This document shows positions 1-7,311 of a stretch of 10,593 nt of DNA, piece by piece (positions within the stretch are counted from its first letter, which is position 1; each line of letters begins with the position of its first letter). The notes under the pieces are model-generated. The model had not been told where the DNA came from. It made no database searches and saw only the letters and a program-made list of their open reading frames with translations. A program made the position numbers and the translations under genes. Where the stretch lies: NCBI GenBank assembly GCA_903885865.1, contig CAISKH010000061.1, forward strand, positions 1 to 10,593. Direction: 5' to 3'. This DNA is from an uncultured Mucilaginibacter sp. Its GTDB lineage: Bacteria; Bacteroidota; Bacteroidia; Sphingobacteriales; Sphingobacteriaceae.

Positions 1-468
1 AAGCGCAGCATGGATATTGCCATAGAACACGGCCTGGACCCCTATAAAGTTATTGTAGACCACAACACCGAGGAAACGGTTAAGGAGGTTTTGGACCGTG
101 GGTTCTGGGCGGCATTCACTATTTATCCGTTCACCAAAATGGGTAATGAGCGTATGGTAGAAATAGTGAAACAATATGGGCCTGAGCGAATCATGGTGAA
201 CTCAGCCGCCGATTGGGGTATAAGTGATCCGTTAGCGGTACCAAAAACTGCCGCCCTCATGAAAATTCGCGGCATAAGCAAAGCTGATATTGAACTGGTA
301 ACCTATGGCAATGCCATTACCGCCTTTGGGCAAAGCGGGCAGATAGATGAGGCTGATTTTGCAACGACCATCAATACGATAGATCAAAGCCAGAAATTTG
401 AAGGCAATACCATTTTACGTGGCGGGCAGCAGCCGCGCGTTGATAAATCGTCTATCATTATCAGTTAA
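1..468 (+). CDS. eboB: EboB, TatD-family metal-dependent hydrolase (5' end missing)
   Basis: This is the C-terminal part (155 codons) of a TatD-like amidohydrolase-fold protein. The frame is open to base 1, so the ATG at 10 is an internal Met and the true start lies upstream. Two TatD-type metal-site motifs are visible: VDHNTEET with its His at bases 61-63, and NSAADWGISDP with the Asp at 211-213, the usual last metal ligand of the barrel. The family hydrolyses phosphoester or amide-type bonds with divalent metals in the cytosol; the substrate of EboB is unknown. The stop is 3 bases before the eboC start, which implies co-transcription and translational coupling. The EboB assignment rests on the eboC-D-E-F genes that follow in canonical order, plus the TatD-like motifs. 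An ordinary TatD DNase is unlikely in this setting. Confidence 0.85.
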   Translation, partial: KRSMDIAIEHGLDPYKVIVDHNTEETVKEVLDRGFWAAFTIYPFTKMGNERMVEIVKQYGPERIMVNSAADWGISDPLAVPKTAALMKIRGISKADIELVTYGNAITAFGQSGQIDEADFATTINTIDQSQKFEGNTILRGGQQPRVDKSSIIIS

Positions 469-471
469 CCA

Positions 472-1371
472 ATGGCCAAAAAAATAACCCATTATTTAAG
501 GCTGATGCGCCCGGCCAATATCGTAACCTCGGTTGCCGATGTGTTGGCGGGGGTTGCCATTTCGGGCTATTTTTTAAACCTGCATATAACAACGGGTAGT
601 TTATACCCTATTGCGTTGCTTTGCCTGTCGACCGTTGGTTTATACGGCGGCGGTATAGTTTTTAACGATATTTTTGACGCCGAACTGGATAAAGTTGAAC
701 GCCCCGAACGCGCCATCCCCAGCGGGGCCATCAGCATAAAAGAGGCTACACTTTTTGGTATATTTTTATTGCTATGGGGTATAGGTTTTGCATTTTCGTA
801 CAGTAATCATTCAGGCGCCATTGCGGTTGCTATTGCATTTTTTTCTTTGTTGTATAATAAAGTAAGCAAGCCCAACGCTTTTTTTGGTCCGTTGAATATG
901 GGCATTTGCCGGGGATTGAACCTGCTGTTAGGCATAAGTATCGTAATAGCTTCGCTCGATAAATGGTACTACCTCGCTATTGTACCCGTTATTTATATAT
1001 TCTCTATCACGATGATAAGCAGGGGCGAAGTACATGGGGGGAATAAAAGAAACTTATACATCGGTGGTTTTTTATACCTGGTGGTAATATTCGCCATACA
1101 TTTAATATCGGGCCAGCATGGGCATGAGGCAATGCTGATCTCATTGGGTTTCCTGCTGTTGTTTGCGTGGATGATATACCAACCCCTGTTCAAAGCTATA
1201 AAAGACCCCATCGGCAAAAACATAGGCGCGGCGGTTAAGGCAGGCGTTATCTCCCTCATTTTAATGGATGCGGCCTGGGCGGCGGCATTTGACGCACTTT
1301 GGGCATCGGTATTTATTGCCTGTTTACTGCCGGTATCCTTAAGGTTTGCTAGGGTTTTTGCGGTAACGTGA
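472..1371 (+). CDS. eboC: EboC, UbiA-like integral membrane prenyltransferase homologue
   Basis: A 299-residue, very hydrophobic protein with about eight to nine membrane segments (roughly 15-37, 44-64, 92-110, 113-129, 165-182, 196-212, 221-237, 252-290). The first Asp-rich motif of the UbiA family is intact: NDIFDAELD at 65-73 (D66, D69, D73), followed by ERPERAIPSG. The second UbiA motif, normally a DxxxD pattern, appears as SRGEVHGGNK at 183-192 with no Asp. UbiA enzymes move a prenyl group from a prenyl diphosphate to an aromatic acceptor in the membrane. For EboC the acceptor and donor are unknown, and the altered second motif makes classic catalysis uncertain. The start at 472, 3 bases after eboB, gives MAKKITHYLRLMRPAN, a typical UbiA N-terminus. 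The family call is firm; activity is inferred. Confidence 0.9.
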   Translation: MAKKITHYLRLMRPANIVTSVADVLAGVAISGYFLNLHITTGSLYPIALLCLSTVGLYGGGIVFNDIFDAELDKVERPERAIPSGAISIKEATLFGIFLLLWGIGFAFSYSNHSGAIAVAIAFFSLLYNKVSKPNAFFGPLNMGICRGLNLLLGISIVIASLDKWYYLAIVPVIYIFSITMISRGEVHGGNKRNLYIGGFLYLVVIFAIHLISGQHGHEAMLISLGFLLLFAWMIYQPLFKAIKDPIGKNIGAAVKAGVISLILMDAAWAAAFDALWASVFIACLLPVSLRFARVFAVT

Positions 1372-1376
1372 TTGTT

Positions 1377-1445
1377 GTAGAGACGCAATGTTTTGCGTCT
1401 CTGAAGGATGTGTATCTCCAAAGACGCAAAACATTGCGTCTCTAC
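1377..1445. repeat. REPIN-like inverted pair of GTAG-flanked hairpins
   Basis: Bases 1376-1400 and 1422-1446 are perfect 25-base reverse complements separated by 21 bases. Each arm is also a hairpin: AGACGCAA-tgtt-TTGCGTCT at 1381-1400 and AGACGCAA-aaca-TTGCGTCT at 1422-1441. The tetranucleotide GTAG (1377-1380) lies immediately 5' of the left hairpin and its complement CTAC (1442-1445) immediately 3' of the right one. A GTAG-tagged REP hairpin in two opposed copies is the arrangement known from REPIN/BIME elements, which are mobilised by REP-associated tyrosine transposases (RAYT, Y1 family). No transposase is in this window. The element lies between eboC and eboD, where the folded transcript could also act as a pause or mRNA-stability structure. 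The structure is seen directly; the REPIN identity is inferred. Confidence 0.75.
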
Positions 1446-1467
1446 ATTTTTTCGTCAAATTTATGAT

Positions 1468-1494
1468 AGATAACCAATTTTCACGTTATCTTTT
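1468..1494 (+). other. Small AU-rich hairpin before eboD
   Basis: AGATAAC (1468-1474) can pair with GTTATCT (1485-1491) around a 10-base loop, and TTTT spans 1491-1494. It sits 17 bases before the eboD start, downstream of the REPIN-like element. The 7-bp stem is short and A/T-rich, so it is a weak candidate for a pause or leader structure rather than a convincing terminator. Confidence 0.2.
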
Positions 1495-1511
1495 AGATAT
1501 TCGCTTTTTAT

Positions 1512-2678
1512 ATGGAATATTTACAGCAGTCGTTTAGTGTGCGGTTTGAATACAAGGTCTATTTTACCTCCAGCCTTTTTGACCCGGCCAATATCGCTTT
1601 GGATGATTTTTTAACAGCCGACGATATATCCGGATCAGTTAAAAAAATATTATTTGTAATAGACCAGGATGTACTTAACGCCACCCCCGCGTTAACCGAT
1701 AAAATAAAGCAATATTTCGCCATTCATAAAACCGTGCAGTTGGTTTCAGAGATGATTGTAGTACCCGGCGGCGAAACAGTAAAAAATAACGAGGTTTATT
1801 TTAACAAGCTGCTAAATACAATAAATAAGCAGGGTATCGACCGCCATTCCTACGTTGCGGCTATTGGCGGCGGCTCTGTTCTGGATATGGTGGGTTACGC
1901 CGCCGCTGTGGCGCATAGGGGGGTAAAGCACATCCGCATACCAACAACCGTATTATCGCAAAATGACTCGGGCGTTGGGGTTAAAAACAGCATTAACTAT
2001 TTTGGTAAAAAGAATTTCCTGGGCACATTTGCCCCGCCTGTTGCTGTTTTTAACGACGACCAGTTCCTGCTCACCCTAACCGACCGCGATTACCGCTCTG
2101 GCATATCAGAAGCGATAAAAGTAGCCCTGATAAGGGACCCTATATTTTTTGAATGGCTGGAAAATAATGCTGCCGCGTTAATGGCCCGCGATATTGGCAC
2201 CATGAAATACCTGATAAAACGTTGCGCCGAATTGCACCTTAATCATATAGCGAGCCGAGACCCGTTCGAGAAAGGCTCATCGCGCCCGCTTGATTTCGGG
2301 CACTGGAGCGCGCATAAGCTGGAGCAGCTAACCAACTTCGGGGTTTTTCACGGCGAAGCTGTAGCCATGGGCATTGCTTTGGATACCGTTTACTCCAATC
2401 TTTCGGGCCGTTTGCCTGACGATGATACACACCGCATCATTCATTTGATCAAAAAAATGGGGTTTGAAATTACTCACCCTTTATTAGAAGTAAATTCGGA
2501 CGATAGCCCCATCCTGGTGGGTTTGCAGGAGTTCAGGGAGCATTTAGGCGGACAATTAACCATCATGCTGCTTAACCGTATTGGCGAAGGTGTGGAAGTA
2601 CATGAAATTGATATAGCTATACTTAAAAGGGCCGGCGAAGCGTTGAGGAATGAGTATTCAGTGTTGGATACGGCATAA
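1512..2678 (+). CDS. eboD: EboD, 3-dehydroquinate synthase-like protein
   Basis: A 388-residue AroB-family protein. The N-terminus YLQQSFSVRFEYKVYFT resembles EboD proteins and supports the 1512 start, although no Shine-Dalgarno is seen. NAD-binding GGGSVLD is at 119-125, and PTTVLSQNDSGVGVKNSIN (144-162) corresponds to the AroB loop TTLLAQVDSSVGGKTGVN. The three zinc ligands of the family are present: E200 in SGISEAIK, H264 in DFGHWSAH and H280 in FHGEAVAMG, with the same 16-residue His-His spacing as fungal AroB. Differences from housekeeping AroB include V157 for the second loop Gly, D261 for Asn and W265 for Thr. The fold probably performs an AroB-type cyclisation or elimination, like other sugar-phosphate cyclases, but the substrate in the ebo pathway is not established. 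It lies 140 bases after eboC and 16 before eboE. Confidence 0.92.
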   Translation: MEYLQQSFSVRFEYKVYFTSSLFDPANIALDDFLTADDISGSVKKILFVIDQDVLNATPALTDKIKQYFAIHKTVQLVSEMIVVPGGETVKNNEVYFNKLLNTINKQGIDRHSYVAAIGGGSVLDMVGYAAAVAHRGVKHIRIPTTVLSQNDSGVGVKNSINYFGKKNFLGTFAPPVAVFNDDQFLLTLTDRDYRSGISEAIKVALIRDPIFFEWLENNAAALMARDIGTMKYLIKRCAELHLNHIASRDPFEKGSSRPLDFGHWSAHKLEQLTNFGVFHGEAVAMGIALDTVYSNLSGRLPDDDTHRIIHLIKKMGFEITHPLLEVNSDDSPILVGLQEFREHLGGQLTIMLLNRIGEGVEVHEIDIAILKRAGEALRNEYSVLDTA

Positions 2679-2694
2679 ATCAAAATCTACCTAT

Positions 2695-3900
2695 ATGCAG
2701 TTAACGCCGGGGCATTTAACCTATTGTACAAATATTCATGCAGGTGAAACCTGGCCCGCGCATTTTAACGCGCTAAAAATAAATTTCCCGGATATAAAAA
2801 AACAGGTATCGCCCGATAAACCAATGGGTATTGGCCTGCGTTTATCAAACGTGGCGAGTGTTGAATTGCAAAAAGCAGGTAACCTGGCAACATTTAAACA
2901 ATGGCTCGCTGAAAATGATGCTTACGTTTTTACCATGAACGGTTTCCCTTACGGCGAGTTTCACCATGCTGTTGTGAAGGACCAGGTACATGCGCCCGAC
3001 TGGACAACCACCCTACGGGTTGAATATACATTGCGGCTGTTCCATATACTCGCCGGATTATTGCCTGAAAACATGGAAGGTGGTATTTCTACCTCGCCGC
3101 TAAGCTATAAATACTGGCATAAAAGCGACTATGAACTAGAACAGGCTAAAACCATTGCTACCGCCAATATTTTATTGGTTGCCGAAGAGTTGATACGCAT
3201 CAAACAAAAAACAGGCATAGCCATGCACCTGGATATTGAGCCTGAACCCGATGGCTTATTGGAAAGCGGAGAGGAATATATTGAATGGTATGAGGAGGTA
3301 TTGTTGCCGATGGGGAGAGAAACTATCTCAAAAAAATTCATTATTTCTGCGGATGAAGCGGAAACATTAATAAAAGATCATATTACCTTATGTTATGATG
3401 TTTGCCACTTCGCCATAGGCTACGAGCCGCATCAGCAGGTTATTGAGGAACTGGCTGCAAAGGGCCTGAAGGTTGGCAAAATACAGATAAGCGCTGCTTT
3501 AAAAGCTAATTTACCTGGCGACATTGATCAGCGGGAACCGGTAAAGAACGCGTTCGCGCGGTTTAACGAATCTACCTATCTGCACCAGGTTGTGGCTAAA
3601 ACAACAGGGGGCAATTTAGTACGTTACCCTGATTTGCCCGAAGCGCTGGCTGATGTGGAAAATATTGCGGTTGAACAATGGCGGGCGCATTTTCATGTGC
3701 CGATATTTACAGAAGAATACGGTTTGGTGCAATCAACCCAGGCTGATATTGTAACCGTATTGGATATTTATAAAAAGAAACCATTCTCTCATCATTTGGA
3801 AGTGGAAACCTATACCTGGGGCGTTTTACCGGATGGGAAAAAACTGCCCTTAAATGATTCGATAGTGCGGGAACTGAACTGGGTTACCGGTCAATTATAA
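2695..3900 (+). CDS. eboE: EboE, xylose isomerase-like TIM-barrel protein
   Basis: A 401-residue protein beginning MQLTPGHLTYCTNIHAGETW, the recognisable EboE N-terminus. The frame is open back to an ATG at 2650, inside eboD, but the 15 extra residues are unlike the family and overlap eboD, so 2695 is preferred. The fold is that of the xylose isomerase/AP endonuclease 2-like TIM barrels. Likely metal or substrate residues lie in HLDIEPEPDG (178-187, E182 and E184), CYDVCHFAIGYE (233-244, D235 and H238) and HFHVPIF (332-338). A conserved-looking ETYTWGVLP is at 371-379. There is no signal peptide or membrane segment, so it should be cytosolic. Its reaction is unknown; databases name the family a metabolite traffic protein because of the cyanobacterial export phenotype. 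It is 16 bases after eboD and 10 before eboF, consistent with one transcript. Confidence 0.93.
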   Translation: MQLTPGHLTYCTNIHAGETWPAHFNALKINFPDIKKQVSPDKPMGIGLRLSNVASVELQKAGNLATFKQWLAENDAYVFTMNGFPYGEFHHAVVKDQVHAPDWTTTLRVEYTLRLFHILAGLLPENMEGGISTSPLSYKYWHKSDYELEQAKTIATANILLVAEELIRIKQKTGIAMHLDIEPEPDGLLESGEEYIEWYEEVLLPMGRETISKKFIISADEAETLIKDHITLCYDVCHFAIGYEPHQQVIEELAAKGLKVGKIQISAALKANLPGDIDQREPVKNAFARFNESTYLHQVVAKTTGGNLVRYPDLPEALADVENIAVEQWRAHFHVPIFTEEYGLVQSTQADIVTVLDIYKKKPFSHHLEVETYTWGVLPDGKKLPLNDSIVRELNWVTGQL

Positions 3901-3910
3901 GTTAAATGCC

Positions 3911-5257
3911 ATGAAAAAAACGGTTGTAATAGATGTTGTAGGCTTATCCAAATCGGTAATTGGCGTGCATACGCCGTTCCTGCAAAAATATATAGCCGAC
4001 AGGAATATTGCCACTATCGAGCCGGTTCTGCCTGCCGTTACCACTTCGGTACAGTCCACCTATTTAACCGGGAAATGGCCCAATGAAACCGGCATTGTTG
4101 GCAATGGCTGGTATGACCACGCCGATTCGGAAGTAAAATTCTGGAAGCAATCAAACAAACTGGTTAACGGCGAAAAAATTTGGGACAAGGCCAAAAAAGA
4201 AGACCCTTCTTTTACCAGCGCCAATATGTTTTGGTGGTATAATATGTACTCAACCGCCGACTATTCGGTAACACCGCGCCCACAATATCTGGCTGATGGC
4301 CGCAAAATGCCCGATTGCTATTCGCAGCCGGCCGAACTGCGTGATATTTTACAGGAAAAGCTGGGCCAGTTCCCGCTGTTCCAATTTTGGGGACCGGGCG
4401 CAAATATAAAATCAACCCAATGGATAGCGGACGCGTCTATGCTTAACGATGACCTGCATAACCCAAGCCTCACTACCATATACCTGCCGCACCTGGATTA
4501 TTGCCTTCAAAAATTCGGCCCCGATCTTTCAAAAATATCCAAAGAACTTAACGAGATAGATGCCGTTGTTGAGCAGTTGGTTACCTTTTATAAAAAGAAA
4601 GATGCGGAGATCATCATCCTTTCCGAATATGGTATCGCGCCGGTAGATCATCCTGTACACCTTAACCGCCTGTTCCGCGAAAACGGTTTATTACAAATAA
4701 GGGTTGAACGTTGCTTGGAGTTGTTAGATGCCGGGGCCTCCAAAGCATTCGCGGTTGCAGATCACCAGATTGCGCATATTTATATCAACGACCCTTCGGT
4801 TACCGAAAAGGTAAAAGCATTGCTGAAAGGCGTTAAAGGAATTGAGCTGATATTAGATAAGGAAGAACAACAAAAGCACCATATCAACCACGAACGCTCG
4901 GGCGATATTGTTGTTATTGCCGACGCGCAAAGCTGGTTCACCTATTATTTCTGGCTCGACGATGCCCTTGCCCCCGACTATGCCCGCTGCGTGGATATTC
5001 ACAAAAAACCCGGCTACGACCCCGTTGAAATGTTTATGACCTCGAAAGGCCGGGCGGCCTATAAACTGCTGCGCAAACTGGCCGGTTTCAGGTATGTAAT
5101 GGATGTGATACCGCTTGATGCTACGCTCATTAAAGGCTCGCACGGGCGCACCAATATCCCCGCGGAATATAAGGCGGTTTTAATTACCGACGAACCGCAG
5201 AAGGATGTTTTGCCTACGGATGTGTTTGGGGTTATTTGGAAGAAGTTGAAGGGATAA
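3911..5257 (+). CDS. eboF: EboF, alkaline phosphatase/nucleotide pyrophosphatase superfamily protein
   Basis: A 448-residue protein of the nucleotide pyrophosphatase/phosphodiesterase (NPP) branch of the alkaline phosphatase superfamily. The N-terminal strand KKTVVIDVVGL supplies the first metal Asp (D8). PAVTTSVQSTYLTGKWPNETG (41-61) aligns with the NPP nucleophile region and puts the catalytic Thr at T44. LPHLDYCLQKFGP (192-204) aligns with the DxxGHxxGP motif, keeping D196 but having Q200 where the His ligand is expected. LSEYGI (237-242) replaces SDHGM, so the Asp-His pair becomes E239-Y240. GSHGR near the C-terminus supplies H411. By my alignment four of seven classic two-zinc residues are therefore intact. 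No signal peptide is seen, so it is probably cytosolic. As the last ebo gene it starts 10 bases after eboE. Substrate unknown; the altered metal site leaves activity uncertain. Confidence 0.88.
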   Translation: MKKTVVIDVVGLSKSVIGVHTPFLQKYIADRNIATIEPVLPAVTTSVQSTYLTGKWPNETGIVGNGWYDHADSEVKFWKQSNKLVNGEKIWDKAKKEDPSFTSANMFWWYNMYSTADYSVTPRPQYLADGRKMPDCYSQPAELRDILQEKLGQFPLFQFWGPGANIKSTQWIADASMLNDDLHNPSLTTIYLPHLDYCLQKFGPDLSKISKELNEIDAVVEQLVTFYKKKDAEIIILSEYGIAPVDHPVHLNRLFRENGLLQIRVERCLELLDAGASKAFAVADHQIAHIYINDPSVTEKVKALLKGVKGIELILDKEEQQKHHINHERSGDIVVIADAQSWFTYYFWLDDALAPDYARCVDIHKKPGYDPVEMFMTSKGRAAYKLLRKLAGFRYVMDVIPLDATLIKGSHGRTNIPAEYKAVLITDEPQKDVLPTDVFGVIWKKLKG

Positions 5258-5299
5258 TGGTTGAGGTTCGAAAATTCAAAATGAGCGAAGGACTGTGCG

Positions 5300-5324
5300 A
5301 TTCCCCTATCAAGAGAGGAATTTT
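5300..5324 (+). terminator. Weak candidate terminator after eboF
   Basis: ATTCC...GGAAT (5300-5304 with 5317-5321) pair with an extra inner CT/AG beyond a C.A mismatch, followed by three more T. It lies 43 bases after the eboF stop. The stem is imperfect and the T-run short, so this is only the best hairpin seen in the gap, not a firm site. Confidence 0.2.
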
Positions 5325-5380
5325 ATCAGCAAATATAAATCTTTCGAACAATGGTAGGGCAGCCCCAACTACATCGTTTC

Positions 5381-5453
5381 CGTAATTCTTTTGCTACAAT
5401 ACCCATTTTGAATGCAAAATACAATAAAGTATCAGGTTGAATTTCTTAATTTG
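5381..5453 (+). promoter_or_regulatory. Upstream region with boxes shared with the second hydrolase gene
   Basis: CGTAATTCTTTTGCTACA (5381-5398) is identical to bases 7312-7329 before the paralogous gene, and TTTCTTAATTTG (5442-5453) is identical to 7352-7363. The second box contains TTAATTTG, one base off the Bacteroidota -7 consensus TAnnTTTG, and ends 44 bases before the ATG. No clear -33 TTTG is at the right spacing. The upstream box is a candidate operator; which protein binds it is unknown. The rest of the gap (5258-5380) shows no gene. Confidence 0.45.
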
Positions 5454-5497
5454 CTTTATCTCTTTAATTAGGTTAAACCAATTATTAAATAATTATC

Positions 5498-7252
5498 ATG
5501 ATATCACCTCAAAACAAGTACAGTTTTTTAAAACATGTATGCGCCCTGCTGCTCCTGTTTACAGCTTTTAGTTCGGTGTTAAACGCGCAGGCTGTAAAGA
5601 GAAAAACAAAGAAAGCTACAACCACTGACGTGGTTGATGCCTCCACCATGAGTGGTAAAATATTAGCCGGCTACCAGGGTTGGTTCCGTACCCCCGGCGA
5701 CAGGCCGGGAAGCACCAGTTGGGCGCATGTGTTTAATTCACGTGGCGGGGATACCGGCAAGCTGTTGCCTGCAAGATTAGCGTTAGATACCTGGCCGGAT
5801 ATGAGCCAATATGATAAAGACGAAAAAACCGTAGTACCCGGATGGAACTTCCCCGACGGCAGCCCGGCTACCATGTATAGCGCGCAAAACCCCAAAACGG
5901 TATTGCGCCATTTTCAGTGGATGAAGCAATATGGTATTGACGGCGTATGGCTGTCGGAGTTTTGCGGGAGTTTCCGTAACGGTGTGCCCGATCCGGCTAT
6001 GTTTACGATTATGAAAAATGTTCAGGCGGCAGCTACAGCCACCGGGCGTACCTGGGCATTTATGTGGGATATGAGTTCATTCGGACCCACCACGTCCAAA
6101 GAAATGGTTCAAAATACATTAATAAACTATTGGAAAAAAATGGTTGATGACGGCATTGCCACCGACCCGCGTTACATGCACGACCACGGTAAGCCGGTGC
6201 TGCTGATATGGGGATTTTTCCCTGAGCGCCCTGCTTCGCAACCCAGCTATATGAACGCGGTTGTTGATTTTTTAGAGGCACCCGGAAAATACCAATGCGT
6301 TTTAATAGCCGGTGCCACTAATACCTGGCGCAGTAAGGGTACGCCCGAGTTCCAGGCCATGCTGATGCGTATGCAGGGTTTACAGCCCTGGAGCGTTGGC
6401 CGCAGGGTTACCGACCCTGCCACCGGTTACTCGGTACCTAATACCAGCGAATGGGCCGGCGATATTGCCATGTGTAAAGCGCACGGCGTAGTGTTTCAGC
6501 CGGTAATTAACAGCGGTACGCATAAGGCAGGTCCGCCGCCGCCGCCCGGAACATTACAGTCGGTACCGCGACGCATGGGCCAGTACCTATGGCAGCAGTT
6601 TCGCGATGCCGACAAAACAGGCGTTATTAACAGCGCGTTCGTTGCCATGTTTGACGAGGTGAACGAAGGCACACAGATCAATAAAGTTACCAGTAAACCG
6701 CCCGTACAGGCTCCATTTTTAACCCTTAACGGCGCTACCAACGATTATTACCTGCGCCTGGTAGGTGAGGGCGCCAAATATATGCGGACCGGGAAAGCCG
6801 TTCCGCCGACTATACCTATCTCGCCTTTCGACGCAAAAAAATGGTATAAATTAAAAAATTTAGCCAGCGGGCTGCTATTGAGTAATCAAAGTAAAACAGC
6901 AAAAACATCGATAGTGCAGGCAGCAGACGGAACGGATAAAAACAGCGAATGGCAGCTGGTGTATTTATACGATGGCAGCAACGGCTATTTCAAAATTAAG
7001 AGCAGATTATCGGGCAAGGTGCTTTACAGTACAGCCGATGGTGCTTTAAGCCAGGCCGCCGATGTACCGGCCGATTATGCCAAATGGCACCTTGAATTTG
7101 ATGCTACAGGCAATTGCCGTATCATCAACAAAGTAAGCGGAAAGGCATTGAGTAGCAATAGCTCAACTTCCGTTGTGGAAGTAGCCGACCCAACCAAACC
7201 GGCTGACCTTGTTGCGCGGAATGATTTGCGGTGGCAGGTGGTGGAGCAATAG
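5498..7252 (+). CDS. Secreted GH71/99-like glycoside hydrolase with ricin-type beta-trefoil (copy 1)
   Basis: 584 residues. An N-terminal signal peptide has a hydrophobic core around 12-28 and a probable cleavage after VLNA (A30). The catalytic part, about 44-430, carries motifs of the GH71/99-like (xylosidase/arabinosidase-annotated) Bacteroidota family: GYQGWFRTPGD (58-68), RHFQWMKQYGIDGVWLSEF (137-155), WAFMWDMS (186-193), IWGFFPERP (237-245) and AMFDEVNEGTQI (383-394). E387 and E390 sit in an ExxE arrangement like the catalytic EWHE of GH99, so they are the likely acid/base pair (inference). The C-terminus, 444-584, is a ricin-type trefoil with three W-containing repeats (W485, W530, W579) and SGK(V/A)L motifs, probably sugar-binding. 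GH71 and GH99 act on alpha-1,3-glucans and alpha-mannans; the actual substrate here is not deducible. It is similar over its full length to the next gene. Confidence 0.8.
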   Translation: MISPQNKYSFLKHVCALLLLFTAFSSVLNAQAVKRKTKKATTTDVVDASTMSGKILAGYQGWFRTPGDRPGSTSWAHVFNSRGGDTGKLLPARLALDTWPDMSQYDKDEKTVVPGWNFPDGSPATMYSAQNPKTVLRHFQWMKQYGIDGVWLSEFCGSFRNGVPDPAMFTIMKNVQAAATATGRTWAFMWDMSSFGPTTSKEMVQNTLINYWKKMVDDGIATDPRYMHDHGKPVLLIWGFFPERPASQPSYMNAVVDFLEAPGKYQCVLIAGATNTWRSKGTPEFQAMLMRMQGLQPWSVGRRVTDPATGYSVPNTSEWAGDIAMCKAHGVVFQPVINSGTHKAGPPPPPGTLQSVPRRMGQYLWQQFRDADKTGVINSAFVAMFDEVNEGTQINKVTSKPPVQAPFLTLNGATNDYYLRLVGEGAKYMRTGKAVPPTIPISPFDAKKWYKLKNLASGLLLSNQSKTAKTSIVQAADGTDKNSEWQLVYLYDGSNGYFKIKSRLSGKVLYSTADGALSQAADVPADYAKWHLEFDATGNCRIINKVSGKALSSNSSTSVVEVADPTKPADLVARNDLRWQVVEQ

Positions 7253-7311
7253 GTGTTAGTGATTAGAGATTAGTTAATTAGTGATTGGGGTTTATCGGCG
7301 TTTATGACGTG

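Noticed and set aside
993..1421. 142-codon minus-strand frame across the end of eboC and the inverted repeat
   Set aside because: It is antisense to a clear UbiA-like gene, has no recognisable domain, and its N-terminus is encoded by the repeat.
1376..1446. Inverted repeat as a CRISPR unit or Rho-independent terminator
   Set aside because: There are only two copies, in opposite orientation, so it is not an array. The T-run after the right arm is separated from the stem by ACA and is not followed by a transcript end that can be inferred.
2650..2694. Upstream ATG at 2650 as the eboE start
   Set aside because: It lies inside eboD and adds 15 residues unlike EboE; the recognisable EboE N-terminus begins at the ATG at 2695.
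7256..7286. Repeated TTAGTGATT in the gap between the hydrolase genes
   Set aside because: Only two short A/T-rich copies without regular spacing; low-complexity sequence is sufficient explanation.
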